Below are positions 1-6,354 of a stretch of DNA of 7,593 bases, piece by piece (within the stretch, counting starts at the first letter, position 1; each line of letters starts with the position of its first letter). This stretch comes from an uncultured Novosphingobium sp. (lineage in GTDB: Bacteria; Pseudomonadota; Alphaproteobacteria; Sphingomonadales; Sphingomonadaceae): the NCBI GenBank assembly GCA_937897535.1, contig CALCQB010000181.1, forward strand, positions 1 to 7,593, in the 5' to 3' direction. The position numbers and the translations under genes were made by a program. The notes under the pieces were generated by a model, which saw nothing but the letters and a program-made list of their open reading frames with translations, was not told the origin of the DNA and ran no database searches.

Positions 1-2
1 GG

Positions 3-551
3 GCGACGCTGGTCCACGCTTTTGCCGACGCCTGGGTGATCGAGGGCCAGGGCAGCGCCGGGATCGAAGTCACCGCACAGCTGGCCGCGCGCGGACTCGA
101 AGCCCCGACCCGGATCGTCTGCCCCTGCGGCGGCGGCGGGCTGACCGCCGGCCTCGCCCTCGCCTGCCCCGATGCCGAGATCGTGCCGGTCGAGCCCGAA
201 GGCTGGGATGATGTGCGATTGAGCTTGGAGGCGGGTGAGATCGTGGCCGTGCCCGACCCGTCTTACCCCACTGCCTGCGATGCCTTGCAGACCCCCGCCA
301 CCCGCCCGATCAACTTCGCGGTGCTGAACGGGCGGGTGCCGCGCGCGCTGGTCGTCACCCCGGCCGAGGTCCGCGCGGCGCAGCGCTGGGCCTTCTCAAA
401 TCTCCACCTGGTGGTCGAGCCCGGCGGAGCCGCAGCGCTGGCGGCGGTGTTGGCCGGAAAGACCCCGGTCGATGGCCGCACCGTGGTGATCCTCTCGGGC
501 GGAAACACCGATCCCGCCGCCTTTGCCGCGGTGCTGGCTGGCCAAGACTAG
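3..551 (+). CDS. Threonine/serine dehydratase (PLP-dependent, fold type II), 3' part
   Basis: Partial gene: the reading frame is open from base 3, and 182 residues are visible before the TAG at 549-551. Family enzymes deaminate threonine or serine to a 2-oxo acid plus ammonia in the cytoplasm using pyridoxal phosphate. Seen here: a GQGSAGIE stretch near visible residue 14, which matches the GQGT-G-E segment of this family; the tetraglycine phosphate-binding loop CGGGGL (bases 126-143); a VEPEG segment; an EPGGAAAL helix start; and the terminal SGGNTD motif. The N-terminal half, including the PLP lysine (SFKxRGA region), lies outside the window. There is no C-terminal ACT regulatory domain, so this is the short catabolic or generalist form and not the long feedback-inhibited IlvA. 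Serine racemase or hydroxyaspartate ammonia-lyase are possible alternatives within the same fold, and substrate cannot be decided from this half. Confidence 0.88.
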   Translation, partial: ATLVHAFADAWVIEGQGSAGIEVTAQLAARGLEAPTRIVCPCGGGGLTAGLALACPDAEIVPVEPEGWDDVRLSLEAGEIVAVPDPSYPTACDALQTPATRPINFAVLNGRVPRALVVTPAEVRAAQRWAFSNLHLVVEPGGAAALAAVLAGKTPVDGRTVVILSGGNTDPAAFAAVLAGQD

Positions 552-574
552 TTGCATTTGACAATTGGTTGCAT
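551..574 (+). promoter_or_regulatory. Possible promoter with flanking direct repeats upstream of the MAPEG pair
   Basis: A perfect TTGACA (558-563) starts 6 bases after the dehydratase stop and lies between two copies of GTTGCAT (551-557 and 568-574, 17 bases start to start). At 17-base spacing the -10 position would be CACCTT (581-586), a poor match, so the promoter call rests mainly on the -35-like hexamer. The repeats could be an operator half-site pair or chance. It fits an independent start for the two MAPEG genes that follow. Confidence 0.25.
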
Positions 575-610
575 CGGGAACACCTTTCGCCGCCTCGGGT
601 CAACAGGCTG

Positions 611-618
611 AGGGGGAG
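611..618 (+). promoter_or_regulatory. Strong ribosome binding site of the first MAPEG gene
   Basis: AGGGGGAG ends 8 bases before the ATG at 627, which is optimal spacing. The same ten bases, AGGGGGAGAA, recur ahead of the second MAPEG gene at 1071-1080. Confidence 0.75.
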
Positions 619-626
619 AACAATTC

Positions 627-1061
627 ATGCAAGCGCAGATGCTCGCGCCGGCCGCGGTGCTGGTGTTGTGGTCGATAATCATGCTGGTCTGGCTGGCGGC
701 GACGCGGTTGCCGCCGCTGTTCAAGCAGCCGGGCGGAATGGCTGCGGCCAAGCCAGGCGGACGCGGCGCCGATCTGGAGGGCGTGCTGCCCGACAATATC
801 AACTGGAAGTCGCACAACTACACCCACCTGATGGAACAGCCGACGCTGTTCTATGCCACCGTGGTGATCCTGGCGCTGATGGGCCCGAACGAAGGCGATG
901 TGGCGATCGCCTGGGGCTATGTCGTGCTGCGGATCGCCCATTCGCTGTGGCAAGCCACGATCAACAAGGTGCCGGTCCGCTTCACGCTGTTCATCCTGTC
1001 GACGATCTGCCTGATTCTGCTGGCGATCCACGCGTTTGAACTGACCGCGCTCGCAGCCTGA
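627..1061 (+). CDS. MAPEG family membrane protein, first copy
   Basis: The 144-residue protein fits the MAPEG superfamily (membrane-associated proteins in eicosanoid and glutathione metabolism), small trimeric membrane proteins, some with glutathione transferase or peroxidase activity. Four hydrophobic helices are visible at about residues 5-26, 72-86, 91-110 and 118-138. The family signature is the N64-x5-E70-Q-P-T-L-F-Y-A segment entering helix 2 and the R102-x2-H-S ... N113 ... R118 cluster around helix 3 and the following loop. The ATG at 627 is fixed by an ideal ribosome binding site. The next gene is a paralog 24 bases downstream, so the two are probably co-transcribed. The substrate is unknown; many bacterial MAPEG proteins are uncharacterised, and glutathione-dependent activity is only inferred. 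Confidence 0.9.
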   Translation: MQAQMLAPAAVLVLWSIIMLVWLAATRLPPLFKQPGGMAAAKPGGRGADLEGVLPDNINWKSHNYTHLMEQPTLFYATVVILALMGPNEGDVAIAWGYVVLRIAHSLWQATINKVPVRFTLFILSTICLILLAIHAFELTALAA

Positions 1062-1070
1062 TTTTTCAAA

Positions 1071-1078
1071 AGGGGGAG
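1071..1078 (+). promoter_or_regulatory. Ribosome binding site that decides the start of the second MAPEG gene
   Basis: AGGGGGAG lies only 1 base from an ATG at 1080 but 7 bases from the in-frame ATG at 1086. Compared with the 8-base spacing of the upstream paralog, this favours 1086 as the true start. Confidence 0.7.
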
Positions 1079-1085
1079 AATGACA

Positions 1086-1514
1086 ATGGAAATCCTGAAA
1101 CCGCTGGCCGTCCTGGCCGGATGGACCATGATCATGTGGATCTGGATGTACGCCACCCGGATCCCGGCGATCAACAAGCTGCCCAAGCCGACCGAGCCGG
1201 GTGCCGATCAAGGCTGGACCGGGGCGATGCTGGAAAACCTGATCCCGCGCGAGATCCAGTGGAAGGCCCACAACTACAACCACCTGCACGAAGCGCCGAC
1301 CGTGTTCTATGCGGTCGCGCTGGCGCTGGCGCTGCTTGAAAAGGGCCACGGCCTCAACCTGACGATCGCCTGGGCCTATGTCGCGCTTCGGATCGTCCAT
1401 TCGATCTTCCAGGCCACGGTCAACAAGGTGATGCCGCGCTTTGCGCTGTTCGCGCTATCGAGCCTGTGCCTGATGGCATTGACGCTGCACCTGATCCTGG
1501 CGGTATTCCACTAG
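1086..1514 (+). CDS. MAPEG family membrane protein, second copy (tandem paralog)
   Basis: The 142-residue, four-helix MAPEG protein aligns with its upstream neighbour over nearly its whole length; by eye roughly half of positions are identical. It keeps the same signature: HNYNHLHEAPTVFYA (E69), then LRIVHS (R102, H105), N113 and R118. The position equivalent to Gln in the neighbour's EQPT motif is Ala here (EAPT), and the helix 2-3 loop is rewritten (EKGHGLN against GPNEGD), so the copies have diverged. Start: two in-frame ATGs exist at 1080 and 1086, and the Shine-Dalgarno block at 1071-1078 fits only the second. The stop TAG is followed by a GC-rich hairpin. Activity is inferred as for the neighbour; the pair could form homo- or heterotrimers. 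Confidence 0.9.
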   Translation: MEILKPLAVLAGWTMIMWIWMYATRIPAINKLPKPTEPGADQGWTGAMLENLIPREIQWKAHNYNHLHEAPTVFYAVALALALLEKGHGLNLTIAWAYVALRIVHSIFQATVNKVMPRFALFALSSLCLMALTLHLILAVFH

Positions 1515-1526
1515 GCGAAGCGAAGA

Positions 1527-1552
1527 CCCCGGCCGAACGTATCCGGCCGGGG
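1527..1552. terminator. GC-rich hairpin between convergent genes
   Basis: CCCCGGCCG (1527-1535) pairs perfectly with CGGCCGGGG (1544-1552) around an 8-base loop. It lies 12 bases after the MAPEG stop on + and 6 bases after the receptor stop on -. There is no clean T run on +; on - the hairpin is followed by TCTTCGCTT. The placement suggests a shared bidirectional terminator. Confidence 0.65.
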
Positions 1553-1558
1553 CTCTGC

Positions 1559-4018
1559 TCAGAACGCCTTGCGCAATTGCAGGGTGATCACCCGCCCGCG
1601 CGGATCGATATAGTCGCGCTGGTAGGACAGCGGCACCACGCCGCTGCCATCGGTGACCTTCTGCACCGAATCGAACAGGTTTTCGATCCGCAGCGAGACT
1701 TGCGCGCCCTTCAGAAAGGGCACGGCCTTGATCACCTTGGGCATCATCGACAATTCGGCGAACAGGAACAGATTGACGCTGGTGGTGCTGCCGAACCGCA
1801 GGTCGGTGGTCCCCGGCAGGCCGCTGGACCGCAGCGTGGTCGGCGCGTTCCAGCTGCCCTGGAAGAAGCTGCCGAAGCCCTTGTAAAACACCCCGCCGTT
1901 GAACTCGAGCGAGTGGCGCGGCGTGCCGCCGGTGGCGATCGCATCGCCGCCGAGCAGATCGAGCACCGGACCGCCCGGCGCGATCGTCACCAGGTTTTCG
2001 AACTGAACGGTGTGATAGACCCCCAGGCTCCACCGCCCCGGAGGTCCGCCACCGCCGAACAGCGCGCCCATTGCCCCGCCGCCGCCGCGACCGCCGCGCG
2101 GTCCGCCGCCACCGCCGCCGCCCGCCGGGCGCGGGGTGGCAGGTGCGCTTGCACCGGCTCCGCCGCCGCCACGTGGCGGGCCGCCCAGGCCCATCATGCC
2201 GCCGCCCCCTTCGGGCTGCTTGCCGATCCCGCCCGAGGTGTTGAACCCCCAGCGCAGCCGCGAGCTTTCCTGGCTCGCGAAGGTTACCGGGCGCTGGTCG
2301 ATCGAGATCAGCCGTCCGGTAGTGGCATCACGCACGACCCGGCCGGGAAAGGCCGCCTCGATTTCCGGGGTGAGCAAGGGGAAGGTGCTGCTGACATTGG
2401 CCGAGCGGTTGCGGAACCATTCGACCAGCAGGTTGGTGTCCTTGATCGGCAAGGTCCAGTTGGCTGACAGCTTGATATCGCGCTGCTGTTCGCGAAGGAG
2501 CAGCGGATTGCCGCCGCCGATCACGGTCACCAGCACGGTCTCGCCGCGGCTGAAATCATAGACCGGGACATTGAACGACTGGATCAGCGGATTGCCGAGC
2601 TGGCTGATCGAGGGCGCTTCCTGGTTGACGATATAGCTCGCCCCCAGGCTCAGCTTCTCGGTCGGGCCCCAGGTGATCCCGGCGCTCCAGTCGTTGACCG
2701 TGCCGAAGTCCGAGACGTTGCTCCAGTTGCCGCTGAGGTTGAGCGTGAGGTCGCCCACGCCAGCGCCGAAGTTCTCACGTCGGCTGGTGATCGGGATCGC
2801 CAGATTGGCGCCGCCCTGCACCCGGAAGCGGTTCAGCGAGACCGGCCCGACGGTCGAGCGCTGATCGAGGCTGGCGAAATCGATCCAGGTCGTGCCGACC
2901 TTGAAGGTGGTGGCGACATAGCCGCCGGGCAGCCGCAGCGGACGGCCCGAAACCGTGATCAGGCTCTCGACCCGCTCGGAATTGTTGGTCGCCGTGGCTT
3001 GTCCGCCGCCGCTCGCCGTCGGCAGGTCGATCAGGGTGCGGGTTTCGGCGTGGGTCCCGTCGACCGTGGCGTTGAGCAGCCACTTGCCGAGCTGGGTGTT
3101 GTAGCCCGCCCCGGCCGAAGCCGAGGTCGTGCGGGTCAGCCGCTCGAGCGGGTCGAGCGCCGCCCCCGCTACCACCGTATTCAGACCCGAAAAGCTGCGG
3201 CTGTCGTTGCGGCTGGCTTCGCTGCTGAGCGTGATCTGCCCGCCGGTTCCGTCCTTGCCGAGCCCCTTGGTGTAGGAGGCATTGAGCCCGAAGCTGCGCG
3301 AATCCGCGATCAGGGTGCGGTAAGCGGCGGGATCGGGATCGGTCGACACCGTCGAAGTGGTGGTCTGGACAATATCGCGCTCGGCCTCGAACAGCGGGGT
3401 GGTGTCGCTGGCGCTGGCCGTCACCGAAAACCGGTTGAGCTTCTGGATCTTGATCAGGGTTGCTTCGGTATTCCAGGAGGAGAACCCGCCGCACGTCGGC
3501 AGGCTGTAACCCGCCTCGACCCGCTTGCTGGCGAAATCGTCCTTGAGGATCAGGTTGACCACCCGGGTGTTGGGCGGACTGCCATAACGCAGCGCCACTT
3601 CCTCGGGCAGGATCTCGACCCGCTTGATCGCTTCGGGCGGGTAATTGCGCATTTCGCGGAAGTTGGTGATCCGCTGGCCATTGACCAGGATCAGCGGCTG
3701 CCCGCCACCGCCCCGGCCCCGGCCCGAACCGGTCTGCGGGGCAACCTTGGTCAGGAGGTCGGCGACCGAGGTTGCGCCCAGCGACTGGATCTCGGCCTCG
3801 TCAAAGGTGGCGATCGGGGCCTGCGCGGCATCGATCTGCCCGGCATAACGGGTTGCGACGACCACGATTTCGCCCGCCGCCGCTGGCCGACCGTCATCCA
3901 CCTCGACGTCAGTTGACGCCTGGTCGATCGCCGCGCTTTCGGCAGCGGCAGGTTCGGCTTCCCGCGCCAAAGCAGGCGTTGCCGCGAGAACGAGAGTAAG
4001 GGCAGTCAGGCTTCGCAT
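1559..4018 (-). CDS. TonB-dependent outer-membrane receptor with Gly/Arg-rich inserts
   Basis: An 819-residue gated outer-membrane transporter; the family takes up siderophores, glycans or other large solutes using TonB energy. Residues 1-18 form a signal peptide (Arg2, hydrophobic core, cleavage after ALA). A TonB-box-like stretch EIVVVA sits at 50-55. The plug domain runs from about 62 to 161 and includes LILVNGQRI, IKRVEILPEE and VVNLILKDDF. A 22-strand barrel is expected for the rest, ending in LQLRKAF with the terminal Phe typical of outer-membrane proteins. Two low-complexity stretches stand out: GRGRGGGG at about 99-106 in the plug, and about 60 residues (near 602-660) dominated by Gly, Pro and Arg in the barrel, probably an extracellular loop. 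Start: the frame extends to a GTG at 4081 and an ATG at 4066, but ATG 4018 places the signal peptide at the N terminus; its GGAG is 13 bases away, so the start is not certain. Substrate unknown; no linked metal or sugar genes. Confidence 0.93.
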   Translation of the reverse strand: MRSLTALTLVLAATPALAREAEPAAAESAAIDQASTDVEVDDGRPAAAGEIVVVATRYAGQIDAAQAPIATFDEAEIQSLGATSVADLLTKVAPQTGSGRGRGGGGQPLILVNGQRITNFREMRNYPPEAIKRVEILPEEVALRYGSPPNTRVVNLILKDDFASKRVEAGYSLPTCGGFSSWNTEATLIKIQKLNRFSVTASASDTTPLFEAERDIVQTTTSTVSTDPDPAAYRTLIADSRSFGLNASYTKGLGKDGTGGQITLSSEASRNDSRSFSGLNTVVAGAALDPLERLTRTTSASAGAGYNTQLGKWLLNATVDGTHAETRTLIDLPTASGGGQATATNNSERVESLITVSGRPLRLPGGYVATTFKVGTTWIDFASLDQRSTVGPVSLNRFRVQGGANLAIPITSRRENFGAGVGDLTLNLSGNWSNVSDFGTVNDWSAGITWGPTEKLSLGASYIVNQEAPSISQLGNPLIQSFNVPVYDFSRGETVLVTVIGGGNPLLLREQQRDIKLSANWTLPIKDTNLLVEWFRNRSANVSSTFPLLTPEIEAAFPGRVVRDATTGRLISIDQRPVTFASQESSRLRWGFNTSGGIGKQPEGGGGMMGLGGPPRGGGGAGASAPATPRPAGGGGGGGPRGGRGGGGAMGALFGGGGPPGRWSLGVYHTVQFENLVTIAPGGPVLDLLGGDAIATGGTPRHSLEFNGGVFYKGFGSFFQGSWNAPTTLRSSGLPGTTDLRFGSTTSVNLFLFAELSMMPKVIKAVPFLKGAQVSLRIENLFDSVQKVTDGSGVVPLSYQRDYIDPRGRVITLQLRKAF

Positions 4019-4234
4019 GGAAAGGGGATTGCTCCGAAAAGAACGAACGAGTGTCGCAGTCCCCATCCCTGTGGGCGTCACTGGCCGAGCGGAACCTGAA
4101 TGGCAATGACGCCCATCGTATCAAATTGTCGCTTTGCAGAAGGATAGCCGCAAACGCCAAAGGCTTTCCTTTTGGCGATTCCGCCGCTATGGCGCGGCGC
4201 GATCAACCCAATTTGAGACGGATTACAGGCGCGA
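4019..4234. other. Divergent intergenic region between the receptor and infA
   Basis: It separates two genes transcribed away from each other, so promoters for both are expected. I see no near-consensus promoter for either. On -, TTGCGG and GACAAT at 17-base spacing are a weak candidate for the receptor. On + there is an imperfect stem: CGCCAAAGG (4155-4163) against CCTTTTGGCG (4168-4177), with one bulged T, 57 bases before the infA start. It could be a leader structure or nothing. I see no convincing gene here. Confidence 0.4.
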
Positions 4235-4483
4235 ATGGCGAAGGAAGAACTACTCGAAATGCGTGGGCAGGTGGTTGAACTGCTGCCCAATGCGATGTTT
4301 CGCGTCCGCCTGGAAAACGATCATGAAATCCTGGGCCATACCGCCGGCAAGATGCGCAAGAACCGCATCCGGGTGCTGGTAGGCGATGAAGTGCTGGTCG
4401 AACTGACCCCCTACGATCTGACCAAGGGCCGGATCACCTATCGCTTCATGCCGGGCCGTGGCGGCCCCGGCCAGTTCGGTTGA
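4235..4483 (+). CDS. infA: Translation initiation factor IF-1
   Basis: IF-1 is the small OB-fold protein that occupies the ribosomal A site of the 30S subunit during initiation and cooperates with IF-2 and IF-3. The 82-residue product is recognisable throughout: MAKEELLEMRG start, ELLPNAMFRVRLEN, GHTAGKMRKNRIRVLVGD and the closing TPYDLTKGRITYRF. The usual family length is about 72 residues, ending near ITYRFK; here about ten extra residues, MPGRGGPGQFG, follow the RITYRF segment. The ATG at 4235 gives the standard N terminus, although no strong Shine-Dalgarno sequence precedes it. It heads a tight + strand cluster, and the Maf start lies at or inside its 3' end. Confidence 0.97.
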   Translation: MAKEELLEMRGQVVELLPNAMFRVRLENDHEILGHTAGKMRKNRIRVLVGDEVLVELTPYDLTKGRITYRFMPGRGGPGQFG

Positions 4484-4484
4484 T

Positions 4485-5060
4485 TTGACCGCCCTCAGCC
4501 TTGTCCTCGGCAGTTCCTCTCCGCGCCGCCGCGAGCTGATCGCGCGGCTGGGGCTTGCGCCTGCGCGAGTTGCAGCAGCTGATATCGACGAAAGCCCGCA
4601 CCAGGGCGAACAGCCCCGCCCCTATGCCGCGCGGATGGCCCGCGAGAAAGCCGCGGCGATTGCTGGCGACGGCGCGTTTGTGCTGGCCGGCGATACGGTC
4701 GTCGCGCTGGGGCGGCGGATCCTGCCCAAGGCCGAGGACGAAGCGACCGCGCGGCAGTGCCTGAAGCTGATGTCGGGCCGCCGCCACCGCGTGCTGTCCG
4801 CGATCGCGCTCAAATATCCCGACGGCATCCTGCGCGAGCGGCTGTCCGAAACGATCGTCCGGTTCAAGCCGCTGTCGCAGCTCGAGATCGACGCCTACAT
4901 CGCTGGCGGCGAATGGCACGGCAAGGCCGGTGGCTATGCCATCCAGGGCAGCGCCGAGGGGTTGATAGCGTGGATCGCGGGATCGCATTCGGGGGTGATG
5001 GGCTTGCCGCTGTTTGAGACCCGGGCGCTGCTCAAGGCTGCGGGGTTCCCCCTTGGCTGA
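4485..5060 (+). CDS. maf: Maf family nucleoside triphosphate pyrophosphatase (dTTP/UTP type likely)
   Basis: Maf proteins hydrolyse dTTP, UTP or modified nucleotides to the monophosphate and pyrophosphate in the cytoplasm, a pool-cleaning role. Seen in the 191-residue form: the SSSPRRREL motif at residues 10-18, DIDES at 33-37, AREKA at 52-56, AGDTVV with the catalytic-type Asp at 70, an SGRRHRV segment near 100, and GGYAIQG near 149-155 followed by SGVMGLPLFET. The YAIQG and GLPLFET segments resemble the YhdE (dTTP/UTP) branch more than the YceF (m7GTP) branch. Start: a GTG at 4458 inside infA would add nine residues; the TTG at 4485, 1 base after the infA stop, places the family-standard N terminus at residue 1. 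I prefer TTG by family fit, but no clear ribosome binding site decides it. The gene ends overlapping the next start. Confidence 0.92.
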   Translation: MTALSLVLGSSSPRRRELIARLGLAPARVAAADIDESPHQGEQPRPYAARMAREKAAAIAGDGAFVLAGDTVVALGRRILPKAEDEATARQCLKLMSGRRHRVLSAIALKYPDGILRERLSETIVRFKPLSQLEIDAYIAGGEWHGKAGGYAIQGSAEGLIAWIAGSHSGVMGLPLFETRALLKAAGFPLG

Positions 5061-6015
5061 GTGGCTGGTCGAACAAGGGATCGGCGAAGAGCGGGCCCTG
5101 CTGGTCGAGCGCGGCGAAGCCATCGCGGCGCGGCTGCGCTGGGCTGGCGGGCTGGAGGCCGGCTTCGTCGAGGACGCCCGGCTGATCGCCCGCACCGCCA
5201 ATTCGAAGCGCGGCACCGCCCGCTTTGCGAGCGGCGAGGAAGCGCTGGTTGACGGACTGCCGCACGAAGCCAACGAAGGCGCGAACCTGCGGCTGGTGGT
5301 GACCCGCGCCGCCATGGCCGAACGCGGCCGGCTCAAGCGCGCGCAGGCCCGCCCGACCCAGGACGCCCCTCGCCCCGCCCCGTCACTGGCCGAGGAACTG
5401 GGAGCGAGAGTGGTCCGGCGGTTTCCCTCGGGACTGTGGGAAGACCTGTTCGGCGATGCCTGGACCGGCGAATTCGCCTTCAGCGGCGGCGCGCTGACGA
5501 TCACGCCGACCCCGGCGATGACCCTGGTCGATATCGACGGCACCCTGCCCCCGCGCGATCTGGCGCTGGCGGCGGTCGAGCCGCTCGCCGAAGCGCTGGC
5601 CCGGCTCGATCTGGCCGGTTCGATCGGGATCGACTTCCCGACCCTGCCGGACAAGAACGACCGCAAGCAGGTCGACGGCGCGCTGGAACGTGCGCTGGAC
5701 GATTGGCCGCACGAACGCACCTCGATGAACGGGTTCGGCTTTGTCCAGCTGGTAGCCAAACTAACCCGGCCTTCGCTGCTGCACCTCTATGCCCGCAATC
5801 CCGCCGGAGCCGCCGCACGGTTATTGCTGCGCGCGGCCGAACAGGTCGACACCCACGGCGCGGTACTATTGCTGAGCTGCCATCGGGCGGTCGAAGCGGC
5901 GCTGGAGGCCGATTGGCGGGCTGAACTCGCGCGCCGCACCGGCCGGGAAATCCGGATCAAGGCCGATCCGGGTCTTGCCCTGGCAGCCGGTTTCGCGCAG
6001 GCGCTGAAGCCATGA
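5053..6015 (+). CDS. Ribonuclease E/G family protein, short form
   Basis: A 320-residue relative of the RNase E/G catalytic region, which cleaves single-stranded RNA with Mg2+. The N-terminal 90 or so residues fit a degenerate S1-like region. Catalytic core matches: TLVDIDG with Asp160 corresponds to RNase E Asp303, and GSIGIDF with Asp194 corresponds to Asp346. NGFGFVQLVAKLTRPSLL aligns with the segment preceding the Zn-link of RNase E. The C-terminal CPxC Zn-link is absent; the only cysteine is in LLLSCHRAV. RNase G is about 490 residues, so this is a compact form. Start: a frame from ATG 5014 gives an N terminus inside Maf that does not look like this family; TTG 5053 (reading TTGGCTGA across the Maf stop) gives MAEWLVEQG and has GGGG 7 bases upstream. 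Whether it is an active nuclease or a divergent paralog beside a full RNase E elsewhere is unknown. Confidence 0.87.
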   Translation: MAEWLVEQGIGEERALLVERGEAIAARLRWAGGLEAGFVEDARLIARTANSKRGTARFASGEEALVDGLPHEANEGANLRLVVTRAAMAERGRLKRAQARPTQDAPRPAPSLAEELGARVVRRFPSGLWEDLFGDAWTGEFAFSGGALTITPTPAMTLVDIDGTLPPRDLALAAVEPLAEALARLDLAGSIGIDFPTLPDKNDRKQVDGALERALDDWPHERTSMNGFGFVQLVAKLTRPSLLHLYARNPAGAAARLLLRAAEQVDTHGAVLLLSCHRAVEAALEADWRAELARRTGREIRIKADPGLALAAGFAQALKP

Positions 6016-6194
6016 ACAGTTCGTTCAAGAAATGCCCGGTCTGCGGCAAGCCCCGCAGCGAGGAGCACGCGCCGTTTTGCGGGGTCCGCTGCAAGGACCG
6101 CGATCTGGTCCGCTGGCTCGACGATGGCTATGCGATCCCCGGCCCTGCGGCGCTCAGCGAACACGAGGGCGACGAAGACGAAGCAAACGCCTGA
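6012..6194 (+). CDS. yacG: DNA gyrase inhibitor YacG (small zinc protein)
   Basis: A 60-residue protein with the YacG zinc site: C8-x2-C11, then C23-x3-C27 in CPVCGKP and FCGVRCKDRDL, followed by VRWLDDGYAIPG and an acidic tail. E. coli YacG binds GyrB and inhibits gyrase; that role is inherited here by family only. The start ATG overlaps the RNase-like stop as ATGA (6012-6015), so translation is probably coupled. It is the last gene of the cluster that begins with infA and is followed after 12 bases by a perfect hairpin. Confidence 0.95.
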   Translation: MNSSFKKCPVCGKPRSEEHAPFCGVRCKDRDLVRWLDDGYAIPGPAALSEHEGDEDEANA

Positions 6195-6206
6195 AAGTAT
6201 CTTGCC

Positions 6207-6237
6207 AAGCGCGCCCGGCTTCGCCATAGGCGCGCTT
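6207..6237 (+). terminator. Perfect hairpin after yacG
   Basis: AAGCGCGCC (6207-6215) pairs perfectly with GGCGCGCTT (6229-6237) around a 13-base loop. The stem ends in TT and is followed by CCTGA, with no strong T run. Its position, 12 bases after the yacG stop and 41 before the tRNA, suggests termination or mRNA 3'-end stabilisation of the cluster. Confidence 0.6.
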
Positions 6238-6278
6238 CCTGACGCGCGGTGCCCCTTGGGGCGCAACGCCGAGGCGAT

Positions 6279-6354
6279 GCCCGAGTAGCTCAGTTGGTAG
6301 AGCAGCGGATTGAAAATCCGCGTGTCGGTGGTTCGAATCCGCCCTCGGGCACCA
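6279..6354 (+). tRNA. tRNA-Phe (anticodon GAA), CCA encoded
   Basis: A complete cloverleaf is readable. The acceptor stem is GCCCGAG (6279-6285) with CTCGGGC (6344-6350), then discriminator A and CCA (6352-6354). The D arm is GCTC...GAGC (6288-6303). The anticodon stem is GCGGA/TCCGC with loop TTGAAAA, anticodon GAA at 6312-6314. The T arm is GGTGG-TTCGAAT-CCGCC (6327-6343) with one G-T pair. It reads UUC/UUU as phenylalanine. It lies just downstream of yacG on the same strand, and no separate promoter is obvious. Confidence 0.98.

Noticed and set aside
600..1400. 266-codon open frame on - opposite the MAPEG pair
   Set aside because: Internal similarity in this frame is just the antisense of two paralogous genes; sequence is Gln/Arg/His-rich and not protein-like.
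2040..2214. Triplet-rich tract considered as a repeat array or CRISPR-like element
   Set aside because: It is in frame within the receptor and codes for Gly/Pro/Arg; there is no regular repeat-spacer pattern.
1466..2467. 333-codon open frame on + opposite the receptor
   Set aside because: Shadow of the receptor gene; the translation is Ala/Arg/Gln-rich and unlike any protein I know, while the - strand shows plug, barrel and terminal Phe.
4078..4290. 70-codon - frame in the divergent region and infA
   Set aside because: No ribosome binding site or family resemblance, and it overlaps the start of infA antisense.
4446..5759. 437-codon open frame on - opposite maf and the RNase-like gene
   Set aside because: Composition is Ser/Arg/Ala/Pro-rich low information with no family resemblance, and the + strand genes here have clear motifs. 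It is an antisense shadow of high-GC codon use.
6250..6262. GCCCC-TT-GGGGC palindrome before tRNA-Phe
   Set aside because: A five-pair stem with a two-base loop is too small and common in this GC content to call as a separate element.
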